A stretch of DNA of 64,000 nt from Sphaerulina vaccinii (GCA_022570795.1 JAKUDP010000001.1:3720001-3784000), one strand, 5' to 3'; positions 48,905 to 59,433 are shown, counted from the stretch's first letter. Program-made: numbers and translations. The notes: generated by a model not told the origin, from the letters alone.

Positions 48905-49857
48905 GAGGAAAGGAGGAATGGAGGTCGAGGGAGCGAGTGAACGAAAGTCGCGAAGACGGGCAAGGCTTGGGGCGATAGGGAAGAATGGTGAATCTCCAAC
49001 TTTGGGAGAGCACCATGCTTCTAGGTTTCGGGATGTATGAGTAACGGGATTATGACAAGGCGACAGAGATCGGGTTTTTTTTGGAGGGCAATGTACTTAT
49101 CAACAGCGAACCTCCGACGTGGGGAGAGCGCTGTACTACTTGTACTTGAAACGGGTCACTTTGGTCTGCAATTGGGCATCTCAGAAGCGATTGGGGGATG
49201 GGAGATATTGACACGGCATGGCCTGGACTCTCAAGGTAGAGTGAATCTCCAACTTAGGCAGAGCACTGCAGTACTAGAGCATGGGAGATATGGATACGGG
49301 ATGGTTGTACTTATAACAATATAGACTTCTCACAAATTGAGAAGTCCTGAAGGCCAGCGAGCCATTCGGACTATGGAAAGTCTGAGCGTGTCGGGGGTTA
49401 TGACTTATTGCGAAGCCTGGCATTGGACTTACATACTACGACGACTGCCATGAATGAAGAAATAATGACAATGAGATATGATACCATGAGCACTGGTTCT
49501 CCTGTGCCTTTCCAACCCCTCCTGAATCTCGACATTTCTCTGCTATACAACAGAACGAAGGGCCCTTCAGCTCTCTGCCGCCCAAAGATACAGGTTCTCT
49601 GGCTCATAGATCTTCACGTCTTCTTAGTGTAGTCGAAGGCAGAAGAGGAAGAGATGTATATATTAGCAGAATGGCAAGGGCTCAGTAAGAATGTGATAGA
49701 CTCGAACATATTGTGGAACACCCGGACTCGAGTTTCAAGAGTGTTGCATCAACTAACCCATCAATTCCCAGCTCCGGTACTAACGAATTGATGCCATGGA
49801 CGTGGAGTGACTGATGACAGAATGGTTTATGAGATACATGCATAGCAGCTGTATAAC
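48905..49857. repeat. Intergenic with three degenerate ~65-bp repeats
   Basis: Repeats at about 48985-49055, 49095-49160 and 49237-49305 share the pattern tgaatctccaactt-gg-agagcac followed by a ...gggatatg-ta(ac)ggg tail. They are imperfect and spaced by 40-80 bp. No gene seen in the rest of the interval (to the P450 end at 49858). Confidence 0.6.
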
Positions 49858-51525
49858 TCAGTCACGCTTCCTTCTCTTTATTTCAGCCCAAGGACCCTCA
49901 TTCCTTGACATGAACCAATCCTGCAATTGATACTCATGTGGCTGTCTCTTCCCACTCTTGATTTCGGCCTTGATGAAGTCTGAAGTATGTTGCTCTTCCG
50001 AGAGTCGCATTTCGAACTCAAACACTAGCCTTGCCACAGCAATGCAGAGTTCCATGTATACCAAAGGTTTACCAAGACAAGCTCTATGCCCTATGCTGAA
50101 AGGAGTGAAGCAAGAATTGAGGGCTTCCTTATTCTGCGCATGTGGTTCCTCTCCTTCTTTGCCTGGTAGCCATCTACTCGGATCGAAGACGAAAGGTCGT
50201 ACGACGTAGTCTGAGTGGTGCTGGATAGCGTATATAGGTACACCGACGTCGATACCAGCTGGAAGCTCTAAGTTCATAGAAGGAATGGACAAGCCGCCGG
50301 GAAGGACTTCTCGCGGTAGCACGCCTCCGACTGCAGGTGTCATACGCATTGTTTCGTCGATCACGGCTCGTAAATAGGTGCAGGATTGCATGGAGGGACC
50401 CATCTTGATCTCCTCAGCAGTCTTGAATGTGCTGAGGACTTCGGCTTCTAGCTTTCTGAGGCAGTGAGTGTTGTGTAATAAGTAGTACAAGATTGCGGCG
50501 AGAGTTGTGCTTGTGGTGTCACTTCCTGCGACGATCAAAGTGTTGGCTTCCATCCACAACTCAGGCATGGGTACACCTTCGCCAGTCTCCGGATCTTTGG
50601 CCGTTAAGAGGAAAGAGAAGATATCCTTGCGGCTTGGATCAACTTTGCCCGACTTCTGGCGCTCCACAACATCCATGACTTGCTTCTTCCCGAATGCAAG
50701 ATACTGATTTCTATCCAAGTACAGTCCTCGCAGGAAAGGAAGGTATCTTTCGAGCTTGGTGTAGAGTAGGAGAGGCATAGAAGCAACAGTATAGTTCCGC
50801 CGAGCTGCTCTGCCGAGCAAGAAGATCCCGTGTCTGTTTGAGATGTTTGAGCAGAGTGTGCCGAAGGATTTGCCAAAGACCAGGTCGCCCATGATATCGA
50901 AGACTAGCCAGTTGCACCAGGAAGCGAAGTCCAGAGGCTTGCTCCAAGCACTTTTCTCATCTCTAGAGTTGTCTGCAACTTCGCCGACACGAGTAACAAG
51001 ATCCTCAACATGCCCAAGCACATACTGCTCCATACCCTTCATAGCCCCGTCCGAGAAAGCCTGGCCCATGACTCGTCGTTTCCTGGCATGATGTGCTTTC
51101 TCCGTTGCGAGAAGAGTGCTGATCGCTTGGGGCGCAGCTCGAAAGCATTTGTAGAATACTGACTTCTGTACATTCGCGCCATGTGCGTAGATGACCTTCA
51201 GAGCTCCAGGATCGTTTATCGAGAGCGAGTTGGGCGAGAAGCGGACTACTGACCCATACTTTTGATGTAGATGGTAGAACAGTATATGTTTGTCTCCGAT
51301 GTATGCGTGGTAGACATCGTACCATTGTGTTAGCTTTCCGAGAAGTGGTCCTGGGTGTTTCGCTAGTGGATGGAGGTATAGCTGGTATATGATATATGCG
51401 GCGAGCGTCGCGAAGATGAGACCTGTGATCGCTAGGGAAGATGTGCATCGTATTGAGCTGATGCACTCGGTGACCACTCTTGATATCCGGACATCGTAAG
51501 GCATTTCCACCGCGTGGCCGCTCAT
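49858..51525 (-). CDS. Cytochrome P450 monooxygenase
   Basis: A single long frame of 555 residues from the ATG at 51525; the frame is open further up to 51642, and the ATG at 51504 is also possible. An N-terminal hydrophobic anchor (LAITGLIFATLAAYIIYQLYL) and a Pro-rich hinge (LAKHPGPLLGKL) indicate an ER-bound microsomal enzyme. Then come the C-helix region (HARKRRVMGQAFSD), the I-helix oxygen-binding motif AGSDTTSTT, the K-helix ExxR as ETMR, and the heme-binding loop FSIGHRACLG with the axial Cys. P450s insert oxygen using electrons from an NADPH-P450 reductase. The sequence style (WYDVYHAYIGDKH, YGSVVRFSPNSLSIN) fits the large fungal benzoate 4-monooxygenase/CYP65-like assemblage; substrate unknown. 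No intron is needed and no disablement is seen. No biosynthetic backbone gene lies nearby, so a detoxification role is as likely as secondary metabolism. Confidence 0.93.
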   Translation of the reverse strand: MSGHAVEMPYDVRISRVVTECISSIRCTSSLAITGLIFATLAAYIIYQLYLHPLAKHPGPLLGKLTQWYDVYHAYIGDKHILFYHLHQKYGSVVRFSPNSLSINDPGALKVIYAHGANVQKSVFYKCFRAAPQAISTLLATEKAHHARKRRVMGQAFSDGAMKGMEQYVLGHVEDLVTRVGEVADNSRDEKSAWSKPLDFASWCNWLVFDIMGDLVFGKSFGTLCSNISNRHGIFLLGRAARRNYTVASMPLLLYTKLERYLPFLRGLYLDRNQYLAFGKKQVMDVVERQKSGKVDPSRKDIFSFLLTAKDPETGEGVPMPELWMEANTLIVAGSDTTSTTLAAILYYLLHNTHCLRKLEAEVLSTFKTAEEIKMGPSMQSCTYLRAVIDETMRMTPAVGGVLPREVLPGGLSIPSMNLELPAGIDVGVPIYAIQHHSDYVVRPFVFDPSRWLPGKEGEEPHAQNKEALNSCFTPFSIGHRACLGKPLVYMELCIAVARLVFEFEMRLSEEQHTSDFIKAEIKSGKRQPHEYQLQDWFMSRNEGPWAEIKRRKRD

Positions 51526-52717
51526 GCTGACCAGATCTTGTATCAACCAGTCCTGTAGGATAGATGAACAGTGCAGCAACGTGGGAAAGGCATGAAATAA
51601 GTCCAGCGCACGAGACAGCTGCAGGTCAGTCTTGAAGAGCACTCAACTTACCAGGAAGTGAGGTCGCTTCTCAGCTTCACGCTAGGAACGCCATGCCCAT
51701 CTAGCCTTCCACCGTGGGCGGGAGGACGAGGCGTCGCATACGCTGACCAATAGCGTAGCGAAGTGGCTTCTTTCTTGTCTGGCGATCCTGCGCAACAGAA
51801 AGCTTCGCTTTGGTGATCTTTCTCGTCAGATCAGGTACCAACACTTTCGGTTCCGTGGCGGTCCCGGTGAGACATCTTCACCATGCGCACGTCTTCGTAT
51901 GCTGCTCCTGAGTCTGATCATGTCTACGATGTCAGGCATGATGAGTTCTGAACGGCTTTGTCGGGAGTTTGATGAAGAGCTGAAGTGTGGTGGGATCCAA
52001 GACCAGGGTGGTGGGTTCAGAAGTGCTGGGATGCAGAATTTGGTAGCCTGCATGCCGTGACGGCGCTGTGTCTCAGATCAGCTCTTCATGCGCATGTGAA
52101 AGAGGACAGTCGATAGCAGGTCGAGACTCGTGGGCGCTGCCATCGACATATATGCCCTGGATGTCCGGGTCCCCACTGCGATGGTCAGGTCCGGTGGCGG
52201 ATGAATGTGGTGCTGCAAGGCTGCAGGCATCTGAGACCGACAAGATAAAAAACCAGACTCATCCGAGATCTTGAAGGGTAGACCCCAACTCGCCGGCGTG
52301 ATATTGTATGGTGGAGGTAAGGTCGAAAGCAAGAGCACGGGACATATGAGCAGAAGGAGAGGTGGGAGGAGAGTTTACACGGCGGCTCATAAAAGAAGTG
52401 ATGCGAGGTCACCTCTCGAGACTCGAGAGACAATGCTTCTGTTAAGCTCGGTCAAGCTCGACAGGCCTGACATGAATTCTTCGGTCCTGCCAGGCTTTGG
52501 CAGAGGTGAGTGGGCTTGAAATGGATGTGGAGAGAACGAATCGGTGCCATACCGTGATCAGTAGATCCGTGGAAGTGGTGCACTCAAAGTGAGGTCGAAC
52601 GGAAGCAAGATAGTACGATGGAAGGCAAAACAACCGTCCTCGGCTTCGATATACCAACGGGACGCCCATACGTCAGTGGATTCTCGCTGTAGGAGAGTCC
52701 GGACGCACAACCTCGAG
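51526..52717. other. Intergenic, no gene recognised
   Basis: About 1.2 kb upstream of the P450 (its promoter lies here). Only short frames without motifs. Confidence 0.5.
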
Positions 52718-53545
52718 CATCGGCTACGCCGACGACTTACTGCAATTCCACTAGACCAATGACGACTGTTGCAATGTCAAGAAATGCACTCGTATATGGA
52801 GGCTCAGTACCTCTGGTATGCGCAAGATGAAAGAGGCGTCCTAAAATTGCCAGATCGGGAGCAAAAGGAACATCTGACCAGATGAGAAGCAAAACAATCG
52901 CACTCAGCCTGCGCTGCGCAGAAACGAGGCGCAAACTTTACAACAAGTGTTGTCACTGTTCCAGTGCCATATTGCTATGTCGAAGCATCAGCTAAGCTGA
53001 CGACTTACTCAGGACCGCCAGACCAATTGCGACTGTTGAAGAGCGGAGGTTGGCAAAGGTATTTGACCTCTCACTATCAAGCAGGACTCCAGCCAAAAGA
53101 CACATCAATCACGAGTACATCCAAAGCAAAAGGAGCAGACGAAAAGCAAAACAATCGCCCTCTGGCTGAGCTGTGAAGGCAACACCACCACCACCACAAC
53201 AGCATATGTTGTCAGTGTGTTGGAACAAAGTCCTGTTCCAAGCGTCAGCGATGCCGACGACTTACTGTAATACCACTAGACCATTGGCGACTGTTGCAAA
53301 CTTCAGCATCCAAGTGCTATACAAGAGCTCAGCACCCAAACCGAATCTGGGTAAACAAGTCGAAGCAAAAGAACAACGCGGAGGCAAAAACAGACGCCAA
53401 GAGACTTCGCATGATATCTGACTCTAAGTACGCAGCCGGTAGGCCTATTGACCTCACGAGCTTCTAACAGGAGGATGGGACTCAGCGATCAATGCAGAGC
53501 GACTTATGAGCAGACCGCTACACCATGGACGACTGTGGGAAGACG
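52718..53545. repeat. Degenerate tandem repeat, ~260-bp period, about four units
   Basis: A core like gccgacgacttactg-aatnccactagaccaatggcgactgttgcaa recurs at about 52728-52778, 53000-53040, 53250-53300 and (weak) 53495-53540. A second word, gcaaaacaatcgc(a/c)ct followed by ...tgttgtcagtgt/tgttgtcactgt, recurs between the cores (about 52889 and 53150). Units have diverged and carry no stable reading frame. Confidence 0.65.
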
Positions 53546-53599
53546 GAAACATGAAATGGTATGTGATGCCTCACAATGGTTCGATATGCAAAAGAAGAA

Positions 53600-53691
53600 A
53601 CCCGACGTGGAATCGAACTCAAGACCACAAAAGGGAAGGGTCTGGCAATCACCTCAGACTTAGATGAGATGCACTACTGTGCCACAGCTAC
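53600..53691 (-). other. tRNA-like sequence with A- and B-box (not a functional tRNA)
   Basis: On the minus strand TGGCACAGTAGTGC resembles an internal A box and AGTTCGATTCC a B box, about 50 bases apart, with CTCAxxxxxxxxTGAG resembling an anticodon stem. The acceptor ends (GTAGCTG / CGTCGGG) are not complementary and the anticodon loop is irregular. It is best read as a tRNA relic or a tRNA-derived SINE head next to the tandem repeat. Confidence 0.35.
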
Positions 53692-53844
53692 TTATGCGGA
53701 ATCTTGGTCTGTTACCTTGCAGCTGTGGAGGTGGGAAGCTGCAGACTGGAAGTGAGCAAGAACAGCAGGCGCACTGAGCGAGTGTGCCTCCCACATAAAC
53801 AAGCTTGCATTTCTGACCAGCTGTCTCAACGACACCAGGAAGAA

Positions 53845-54534
53845 CTACTTCACATGCATGACGACATTCATGTCCTTGATCATATCGGGCACCTCAAACT
53901 CCCCAGCCGAACTCCCTCTCCTCTCGAATTCCTCCATCACTATCCTCAACCTCGGATGGGTCTCAAGCAGATCATTACCATACACGCCTTTCGCAAACCG
54001 CGCCGTAGCTGCAAGGACACAATCTGCGATCATAGGATCCTTACCAACCAAGAATAGCCCTTCGACATCCGCCAATTTCTCCAACAGACTCAAAGCTTTA
54101 TGCATCCTCGTCAAGCCCTCCTTCGCCGTATTCACGCTCTGCTCCCGCATAGCGGCACATAGCGATGAGCCATTCTGGACATATAACTCCAGCCAAGCCG
54201 TAGCTTCATTGGCAACACTCATGCAATCTCGCATCTTGGCTCGGGCTTCGGGAGTGGCGCCGAGCATGTTTGGTTCTTGCTTGGAGTAGACATCCTCAAG
54301 ATATTCCAGGATTGCCGAACTTTGGAATATAAAGTGACCTGACCTTGTTTCGAGGATCGGCAGAGTGCCAGCAGGTTTGCCTGGAAGATCTTCTTGTCCG
54401 GCTGCAGTAAGTTGGACGGGAATGATGTCGAAGTGGTGCTCGATGCCTTTCTCTTTGAGATATATGAGGACTCGACCTGGGCAGAGCCCGTATGGGAGGA
54501 CCCAGAGTTTCGCCTTTGATGAGGTGGTGCTCAT
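53845..54534 (-). CDS. Glutathione S-transferase-like protein, 229 aa
   Basis: Single-exon frame with start MSTTSSKAKLWVLPYG. The N-terminal thioredoxin-like domain (about residues 8-85) has LPYGLCPGRVLIYLKEKGIEHHF, the cis-Pro loop GTLPILE and the glutathione gamma-Glu-binding (F)QSSAILEYLED. An all-helical C-terminal domain follows (MRDCMSVANEATAWLELYVQNG, LEKLADVEGLFLVGKDPMIADCVLAATARF). The length is typical of soluble cytosolic GSTs. Such enzymes conjugate glutathione to electrophiles or act as thiol transferases; a CPG near the N-terminus resembles an omega/GTO-type active-site Cys, so either Ser- or Cys-type chemistry is possible. It lies about 2.3 kb from the P450, so a shared detoxification role is conceivable but unproven. 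Confidence 0.9.
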   Translation of the reverse strand: MSTTSSKAKLWVLPYGLCPGRVLIYLKEKGIEHHFDIIPVQLTAAGQEDLPGKPAGTLPILETRSGHFIFQSSAILEYLEDVYSKQEPNMLGATPEARAKMRDCMSVANEATAWLELYVQNGSSLCAAMREQSVNTAKEGLTRMHKALSLLEKLADVEGLFLVGKDPMIADCVLAATARFAKGVYGNDLLETHPRLRIVMEEFERRGSSAGEFEVPDMIKDMNVVMHVK

Positions 54535-54949
54535 GGTGGACTTACTGTGATGAACAAATATCGCTGTTCTCTCTGGGCACTGGAAGATCTGCTGGGGGTC
54601 TTATATGTCGAAACCCAGTTCAGGTCACCAGACGATGTCTGCGTGGTATCTCAGCCCGTGCGTGAGCTGGAGGAGCAAAGATGGAAGTCTCCGAGGCACT
54701 GTGGCTCATGAGAAGAGTACTCGCACGTCTACACTGTCCTTCGTTCGGCGATGCCATATATCGGAGACTTTCCGAAATGTCTCCGAACCGCTTCATCTTC
54801 AGCTACATCAAACCAACTTGCTCTGGTGGCCTATCTCTGTCAGGCATCACTCATTTGGCATACGACCTACACAGCCTCCCTAATCTGACGCCAGTTCTCA
54901 GTGCACCTGCGCCGATACGCTTGCCCTACACCCGACCACCCAACAATGA
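54535..54949. other. Intergenic, no gene recognised
   Basis: 415 bases between the GST start and the end of the next minus-strand gene; likely the GST promoter. Nothing distinctive seen. Confidence 0.5.
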
Positions 54950-55702
54950 TCAACCAAGCTCATAGTAGACCTTCCTCGCATAGGCCTCATCGATTGCTCT
55001 TCCCTTATCAACAATACTCTTCTCAGCCAGACGCACAACGGTTTGCCAGAAACTCCCCTTCACATGCTTGATGGCACCGAGCAATTTTCTCTCGGGAAAG
55101 CCTGGCAGCCATTCCAGCTCTTCGGTGGTCTGGCTCTCGTCAACCCCGGTGACTCGAAGATTAGTGTACGCATCCTTGAGCTGCTGCTCGCTTCTCTGCC
55201 GGTGCGGTTCCACGAGCGGCAGATTCGGGCCAATTCCTGCCACCCTGTTCACGATAGTCCACACTTGCTCCCAGAACTTGCCGATGACATACTCAATACA
55301 TTCCAGAATCATTCTGTCTCTTTCGGACAGCTTGCTCAACTCTTCGAGCTCCTGCAATCTCTGCGGCGAGTCGCTGAGAAGTGGATCGTCATCAACATTC
55401 TCGAAATTAGTGTCGTAAGTCAAGTTTTGCTCTTCTGCAATCGCAGGGCCAAGCATTTGGAAGCGTTGACGACACTGTTCAGCCGTCAGGGGCATTCGGC
55501 CTTGCTCAGTGCCGTCGAGCCTCTTGCTGAATCTGCTTTTGATCGCTGAACTGATCTGCGGCCAGCTGTAAGATTTCATGCGCAAGTCGAACATAATCTG
55601 GTTGATGGGATGCTTCCAGTTAGACAGAGCATAGCAGCCATGCTCTTTGGCATCAAAGTCCTTCAACAAAATGTTGCGGACTTCAGAGTGAGGGAGGTCC
55701 AT
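54950..55702 (-). CDS. HTH/FWxxV-repeat hypothetical protein A, ~250 aa
   Basis: Start taken at MDLPHSEVRNILL (55702); the frame extends to 55849 but that part is not like its relatives. The N-terminal module NQIMFDLRMKSYSWPQISSAIKSRF...LTAEQCRQRFQMLGPAIAEEQ has the SW..I...I..+F spacing of a Myb/HTH-like helical unit. It is followed by two copies of a ~45-residue unit: RMILECIEYVIGKFWEQVWTIV...DAYTNLR and RKLLGAIKHVKGSFWQTVVRLA...YARKVYYEL (signature (K/S)FWxxVxxxx). A single copy of the same unit closes the next gene. It belongs to a local three-gene tandem family on one strand (54950-58834). DNA binding is inferred from fold-like spacing only. Confidence 0.68.
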   Translation of the reverse strand: MDLPHSEVRNILLKDFDAKEHGCYALSNWKHPINQIMFDLRMKSYSWPQISSAIKSRFSKRLDGTEQGRMPLTAEQCRQRFQMLGPAIAEEQNLTYDTNFENVDDDPLLSDSPQRLQELEELSKLSERDRMILECIEYVIGKFWEQVWTIVNRVAGIGPNLPLVEPHRQRSEQQLKDAYTNLRVTGVDESQTTEELEWLPGFPERKLLGAIKHVKGSFWQTVVRLAEKSIVDKGRAIDEAYARKVYYELG

Positions 55703-55957
55703 CGTACAGCTATGATGAGGGAGAGAGATCAGACCGGGCTGATGGTATTTCAGCTTTTCTACACCATCTAGCAAACTTGATTTGGTCTGACAAGTTCGCA
55801 TCAGAACAGGACACTCTGAGAAGATGCCAGTACGTTGCGGGTCCCTCACCTCCGATCTCCATTTATCAGTGCCCTTCTTCGATTACAGCGCGCCTTGGCC
55901 TGTGCTCACTCGCGGAGACAAGCATTCCAGTACACAGCCATTCCACCATCTTCTAGC

Positions 55958-56959
55958 TCATGTACGACCACGAATGGAATCGTATGCCGCCATGATCTCG
56001 TCCTCAGTCATCTCCTCTCCCTCTTCGGCTAAGCCATTGACCACATCCGCGACTGCCTGCCAGAACTTGGTCTTCGCCTCGATCTTTGCCACGGCCTTCA
56101 GAATCACTTGGTCGTTGAAGCTCAACTCAGCATACTCCGTCTGCTCCTCCACAGGTTCCTCTTTCACCATGGAGAGTCCAGCGTTCACTGGAACCTGACT
56201 TTCATTCCTGTCGTACGTGCTGCTGGTGTTCCTTGGCTGCTGTGAGTCTCTCTGAAGACCTTCGTCCCCCGACAGCAGGCTCTCTGCTACCTCGGGAGCG
56301 GACTCGGCGTCGTCATCTCGAGTCATTGAAGTCGTAGAATCGTGAAGTTGAGAGTCGTCGAGTCTGGTCCTCTTGTTTTTCCACGTCTCTCTTCGCTCCC
56401 GGCCGTTTTCAAGCGAGAGCTCGGATTCGTCCTGCGCGTCGCCAGGAACTTCGATGCCAGCCTTATGTCGGCCAATGTAGTCGTTGACTTCAATCTGCTC
56501 GCCCTTGCTTTGTGCTACTTCTGCGGCATATTTTCTGAAACCCTCCTCGCAGTCGTATGGTTCAAGAGACCGCTTGGCTTCAGTGCTTCCATCGAGGCCA
56601 AGTTCGATGTTGATGGCAGTGGCAGCTTTCGCCCACGAGAAGCCGCGCTTGGTACGAAGTATGTACACACTCTCCTTGAACTTGGGATCCAGAGTTCCTT
56701 GCTTCTTGTCTCGGATGTTCGTGACATACCACTCACGCCGGTAATCTTCGCCTCGAAGCCGAGCGACACTTTCAGCATGCTTGCGGAACCGATGGTAGAC
56801 AGCGTTCTGCGAGAGTTCAGGTCGGTCGCGTTCGATTCCTAGCTTGAACTTCGAGTTGGCACTGTCTGCGATATCGTGCCAGTCCATGCCTTCTTTTCGT
56901 TTCAAGTAGATATGAACATTCAATGGGTCAGCTGCCGAGTCCCCAATTTTGCGTTTCAT
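55958..56959 (-). CDS. HTH/FWxxV-repeat hypothetical protein B, ~333 aa
   Basis: Start MKRKIGDSAADPLNV at 56959, which matches the start region of the neighbouring pseudogene (MAGKRRALGEF..DPVNV). Two HTH-like units: VHIYLKRKEGMDWHDIADSANSKFKLG...NAVYHRFRKHAESVARLRGE and ESVYILRTKRGFSWAKAATAINIELGL...EGFRKYAAEVAQSKGE. Then comes an acidic, Ser/Asp/Glu-rich linker with a KNKR patch and a VKEEPVEE sequence (a form seen around SUMO sites), and one C-terminal unit QVILKAVAKIEAKTKFWQAVADVV. A nuclear regulatory protein is plausible. No intron needed. Confidence 0.72.
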   Translation of the reverse strand: MKRKIGDSAADPLNVHIYLKRKEGMDWHDIADSANSKFKLGIERDRPELSQNAVYHRFRKHAESVARLRGEDYRREWYVTNIRDKKQGTLDPKFKESVYILRTKRGFSWAKAATAINIELGLDGSTEAKRSLEPYDCEEGFRKYAAEVAQSKGEQIEVNDYIGRHKAGIEVPGDAQDESELSLENGRERRETWKNKRTRLDDSQLHDSTTSMTRDDDAESAPEVAESLLSGDEGLQRDSQQPRNTSSTYDRNESQVPVNAGLSMVKEEPVEEQTEYAELSFNDQVILKAVAKIEAKTKFWQAVADVVNGLAEEGEEMTEDEIMAAYDSIRGRT

Positions 56960-57472
56960 CTCTGGAAAGCTGGCTGTCTGTGAGGTGGATGATGGAGTGA
57001 TTCGATGGAGTGGCTGTTGGTGTTTTGGCGAGATGAAGTTGCTGTGGTGAAGTTGTGGAAGATCCCTGTCGGCAAGTGGATCCACAAACATCGGCTAGCT
57101 GCAAGTTGCCGTTTGTGATGCATTCAAGTTGAACTGTTAAGGAGAAGCAGCCTACTTGAAGCAAGTCTTTGAAAGTCAAGGCTTCTTCCTACAACGCCAT
57201 CGCCCGGCGAGACATCGGAAAGGAGTATGTTCACAACTATCACTCCATTCACTTTGAGGCGAAGTCAATTGACGTACCGAGGAAAGCGTCTGTGTTGGTA
57301 CATACTGTTGCTGACGTCCTCGGCGCTGACCGACGAATATTGCCAGAGACTATTCTCCATTTCTTTCAACACTGCTACAATGTCGCGACCCCTCATCCGA
57401 GCTATGCCATGAGCACTTCTCTAGTCATCTCGAGTCACTCAGCAGCGATGCCGCCCACAGTGCTTCCAGTGA
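56960..57472. other. Intergenic, no gene recognised
   Basis: About 510 bases; contains the promoter of protein B. On the minus strand the leader before 56959 is rich in CAxCA/CT words. No other feature seen. Confidence 0.5.
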
Positions 57473-58834
57473 CTAATCGATCTCAATGATCTCTGCCTTC
57501 ACTCTAGTCGCAGCCTTGCGCTTTCGCGCTCGTTCCTGTTCAATCATATCCTCCTCCTCGTTTTCCAGCTGGAGCAGCCTCTTCTCCCGGCGAACTCGTG
57601 CTAGTCTTGCTTCGAAACGCCCCTTCGCCCTAGTCTCTGGCAGCTCTGTAGGCTCAGCTTTGATGCTCATCGGGAGAACGACCTCATTCTCACTCTCATG
57701 TTTGATGGCAGTAATATCTCTGAGCTCTTGCGCGCCGACCGAGGAAGTTCTTCCAGCAGAAAGAGTGGCAGATAGTCTCGCAGGTGCAAAGTAGTCTGGG
57801 TCGAGCTCCTCGGACTGCTGCTTGATGGGAGTGATGTCTCCGGCCTCCTGCTCCTGCATATTCCTCTGAAAGTATTCGCCACTAGGTTCGAAGTTGGGTG
57901 ATTTGTCGCGAGCGTCATCGTCCTCGTAGCCATCTGTCACCTGAATGACTTCATGTATCGGCTCATTCCCAGTCACGGTGATAGCTGGCTCTGATGTGTC
58001 TCTGCGAGAGTCCTCGTTACCAGTCAAGATCTCCGAAGGGTAGTCATGCCCGTCGTTCCGGGTGCTGATGTTCTCCGAATCATGAGATGCGGAGAAACTG
58101 AGCCTGCCCCTCTTGTTCTTTGCATGTACCGGTCGACCTTCGTCCGTGGAGGTCAGAGCGTCTGATTATCAGGAGCGTAGTCATCCTCAGAGTCGGAGGC
58201 AGGAAAATTTGGGAGAGTCGTCATAGAGTGGTTCTGATTGAATCGCTGTCGTCTTGGGGCCACTTCTGCTGCCCTTGTGGCGAGGACCTCTGCGAGGAGG
58301 GTTGTTGTTGTCAACAGGAGCTCGTGTCAAGTGGTAGTTGAGATCAAAAGTCTCGCCCTTCTGTTGAGCCAGTTCTGCAGCGTGAGTTTTGAACCACCCC
58401 AAGCAGTTCCTGTATGTGAACAAGGGTTTATTTCCAGCGTTGCCATCCAGTTCAAGATCGTCATTAATGGATTGCGCGATCGCCTTCCAGCTTAGGTTGT
58501 GCTAAGTACGAAGTGTGTACACCTTTTCTTGAGTGCGAGGATCCTGGATTTTACATACTCCTGGATGTGTCGATTGGATATACCACTCACGCTGGTAATC
58601 TTCGCCACGAGAGTGTGCCACGCCTTCAGCGTGGGCCACAACACGTTCTCGACAAGCGGACTATGTGAGGTCGGGCTGCGTGGTTAAAGTACCCAGGGGA
58701 AACTTCTTGTTAATGTTACGCGCAATGTCAGGCCAGGAGAGCCCTTTCTTTTTGAGCAAGTAGACCTCCACGTTGACGGGATCCAGAAATCGTGGACTGA
58801 TAAATTCACCCAATGCTCTGCGTTTTCCCGCCAT
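57473..58834 (-). pseudogene. HTH-family member C, pseudogene of the protein B type
   Basis: From MAGKRRALGEF (58834) one frame follows protein B closely: VEVYLLKKKGLSWPDIARNINKKFPLG, HAEGVAHSRGEDYQREWY, EKVYTLRT, LSWKAIAQSINDDLELDG, WFKTHAAELAQQKGE. It carries TAG at 58661-58663 (where protein B has Gln, SQNA) and TAG at 58502-58504 (where B has Lys). The frame then shifts near 58200 (into DSEDDYAPDNQ) and again near 58165 (into RPVHAKNKRGRLSFS). It remains open to 57473 with an acidic/Lys-rich tail containing HESENEVV, IKAEPTELPE and ARVRREKRLLQLENEEEDM. Two stops and two shifts make this a decayed copy. The C-terminal frame (from about 58150) may be preserved because it is long and has coding-like composition. 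Confidence 0.75.
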
Positions 58835-59433
58835 ATGTATAGATGATGCCGACAAGACCTCGCTGAGTTCAGAACATGATATGAACTGGAAGCAATGCAG
58901 AGGTTGCACAAGATGAACGCGTACCCTTGGCGAGAAGTGGATCCGCAAACGAAGACAACTGCGAGAAGCCGCTTATGATGCAGTCGGAACCAGCCAGTGC
59001 GCGAAAGCCAAGGAGACGTACTACGAAGCGATGAGACCTCTAGTTCGTGATACGCTCGCAATCTCCGGCCGTGTCGACATCCGCAATGGCAGTCTCAGTT
59101 GAAACCTTGGGAGGGTCCTGCGCAACAAGTCTTGATATGATATATGCTGCTACCTCATATTGGCTCTTTCGCCAATCTCTAACATTGATATTGGCCCTCG
59201 AATACCACTCTTATCGCCTAGAGCGACGTATTGCGGTCATGTACCATGAGAATCCACGTGTATCGATACCAAGCCCACAGAAGTTGATACTCGCCCCCTG
59301 AGGACCTGTTCCAGTTTGACTCTGCCAGCCACGACACCCCACAATGACGCCAAAAGACTTCATATTGTACCCAGTTCAACGCCTTGACGCCTAGATCTGA
59401 TCAATCACTTTCCACCCTCATTCTTTCTCATGC
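58835..59433. other. Intergenic, no gene recognised
   Basis: About 600 bases upstream of the pseudogene. A few short frames, no motifs. Confidence 0.5.

Noticed and set aside
53600..53691. A functional tRNA gene
   Set aside because: Acceptor arms are not complementary, the anticodon loop has the wrong length and lacks U33, and the region between anticodon arm and T arm is too long without a clear variable arm.
49858..54534. Secondary-metabolite gene cluster (P450 plus GST)
   Set aside because: No PKS, NRPS, terpene cyclase, DMAT synthase or cluster regulator is present, and the two genes are over 2 kb apart with repeats between them.
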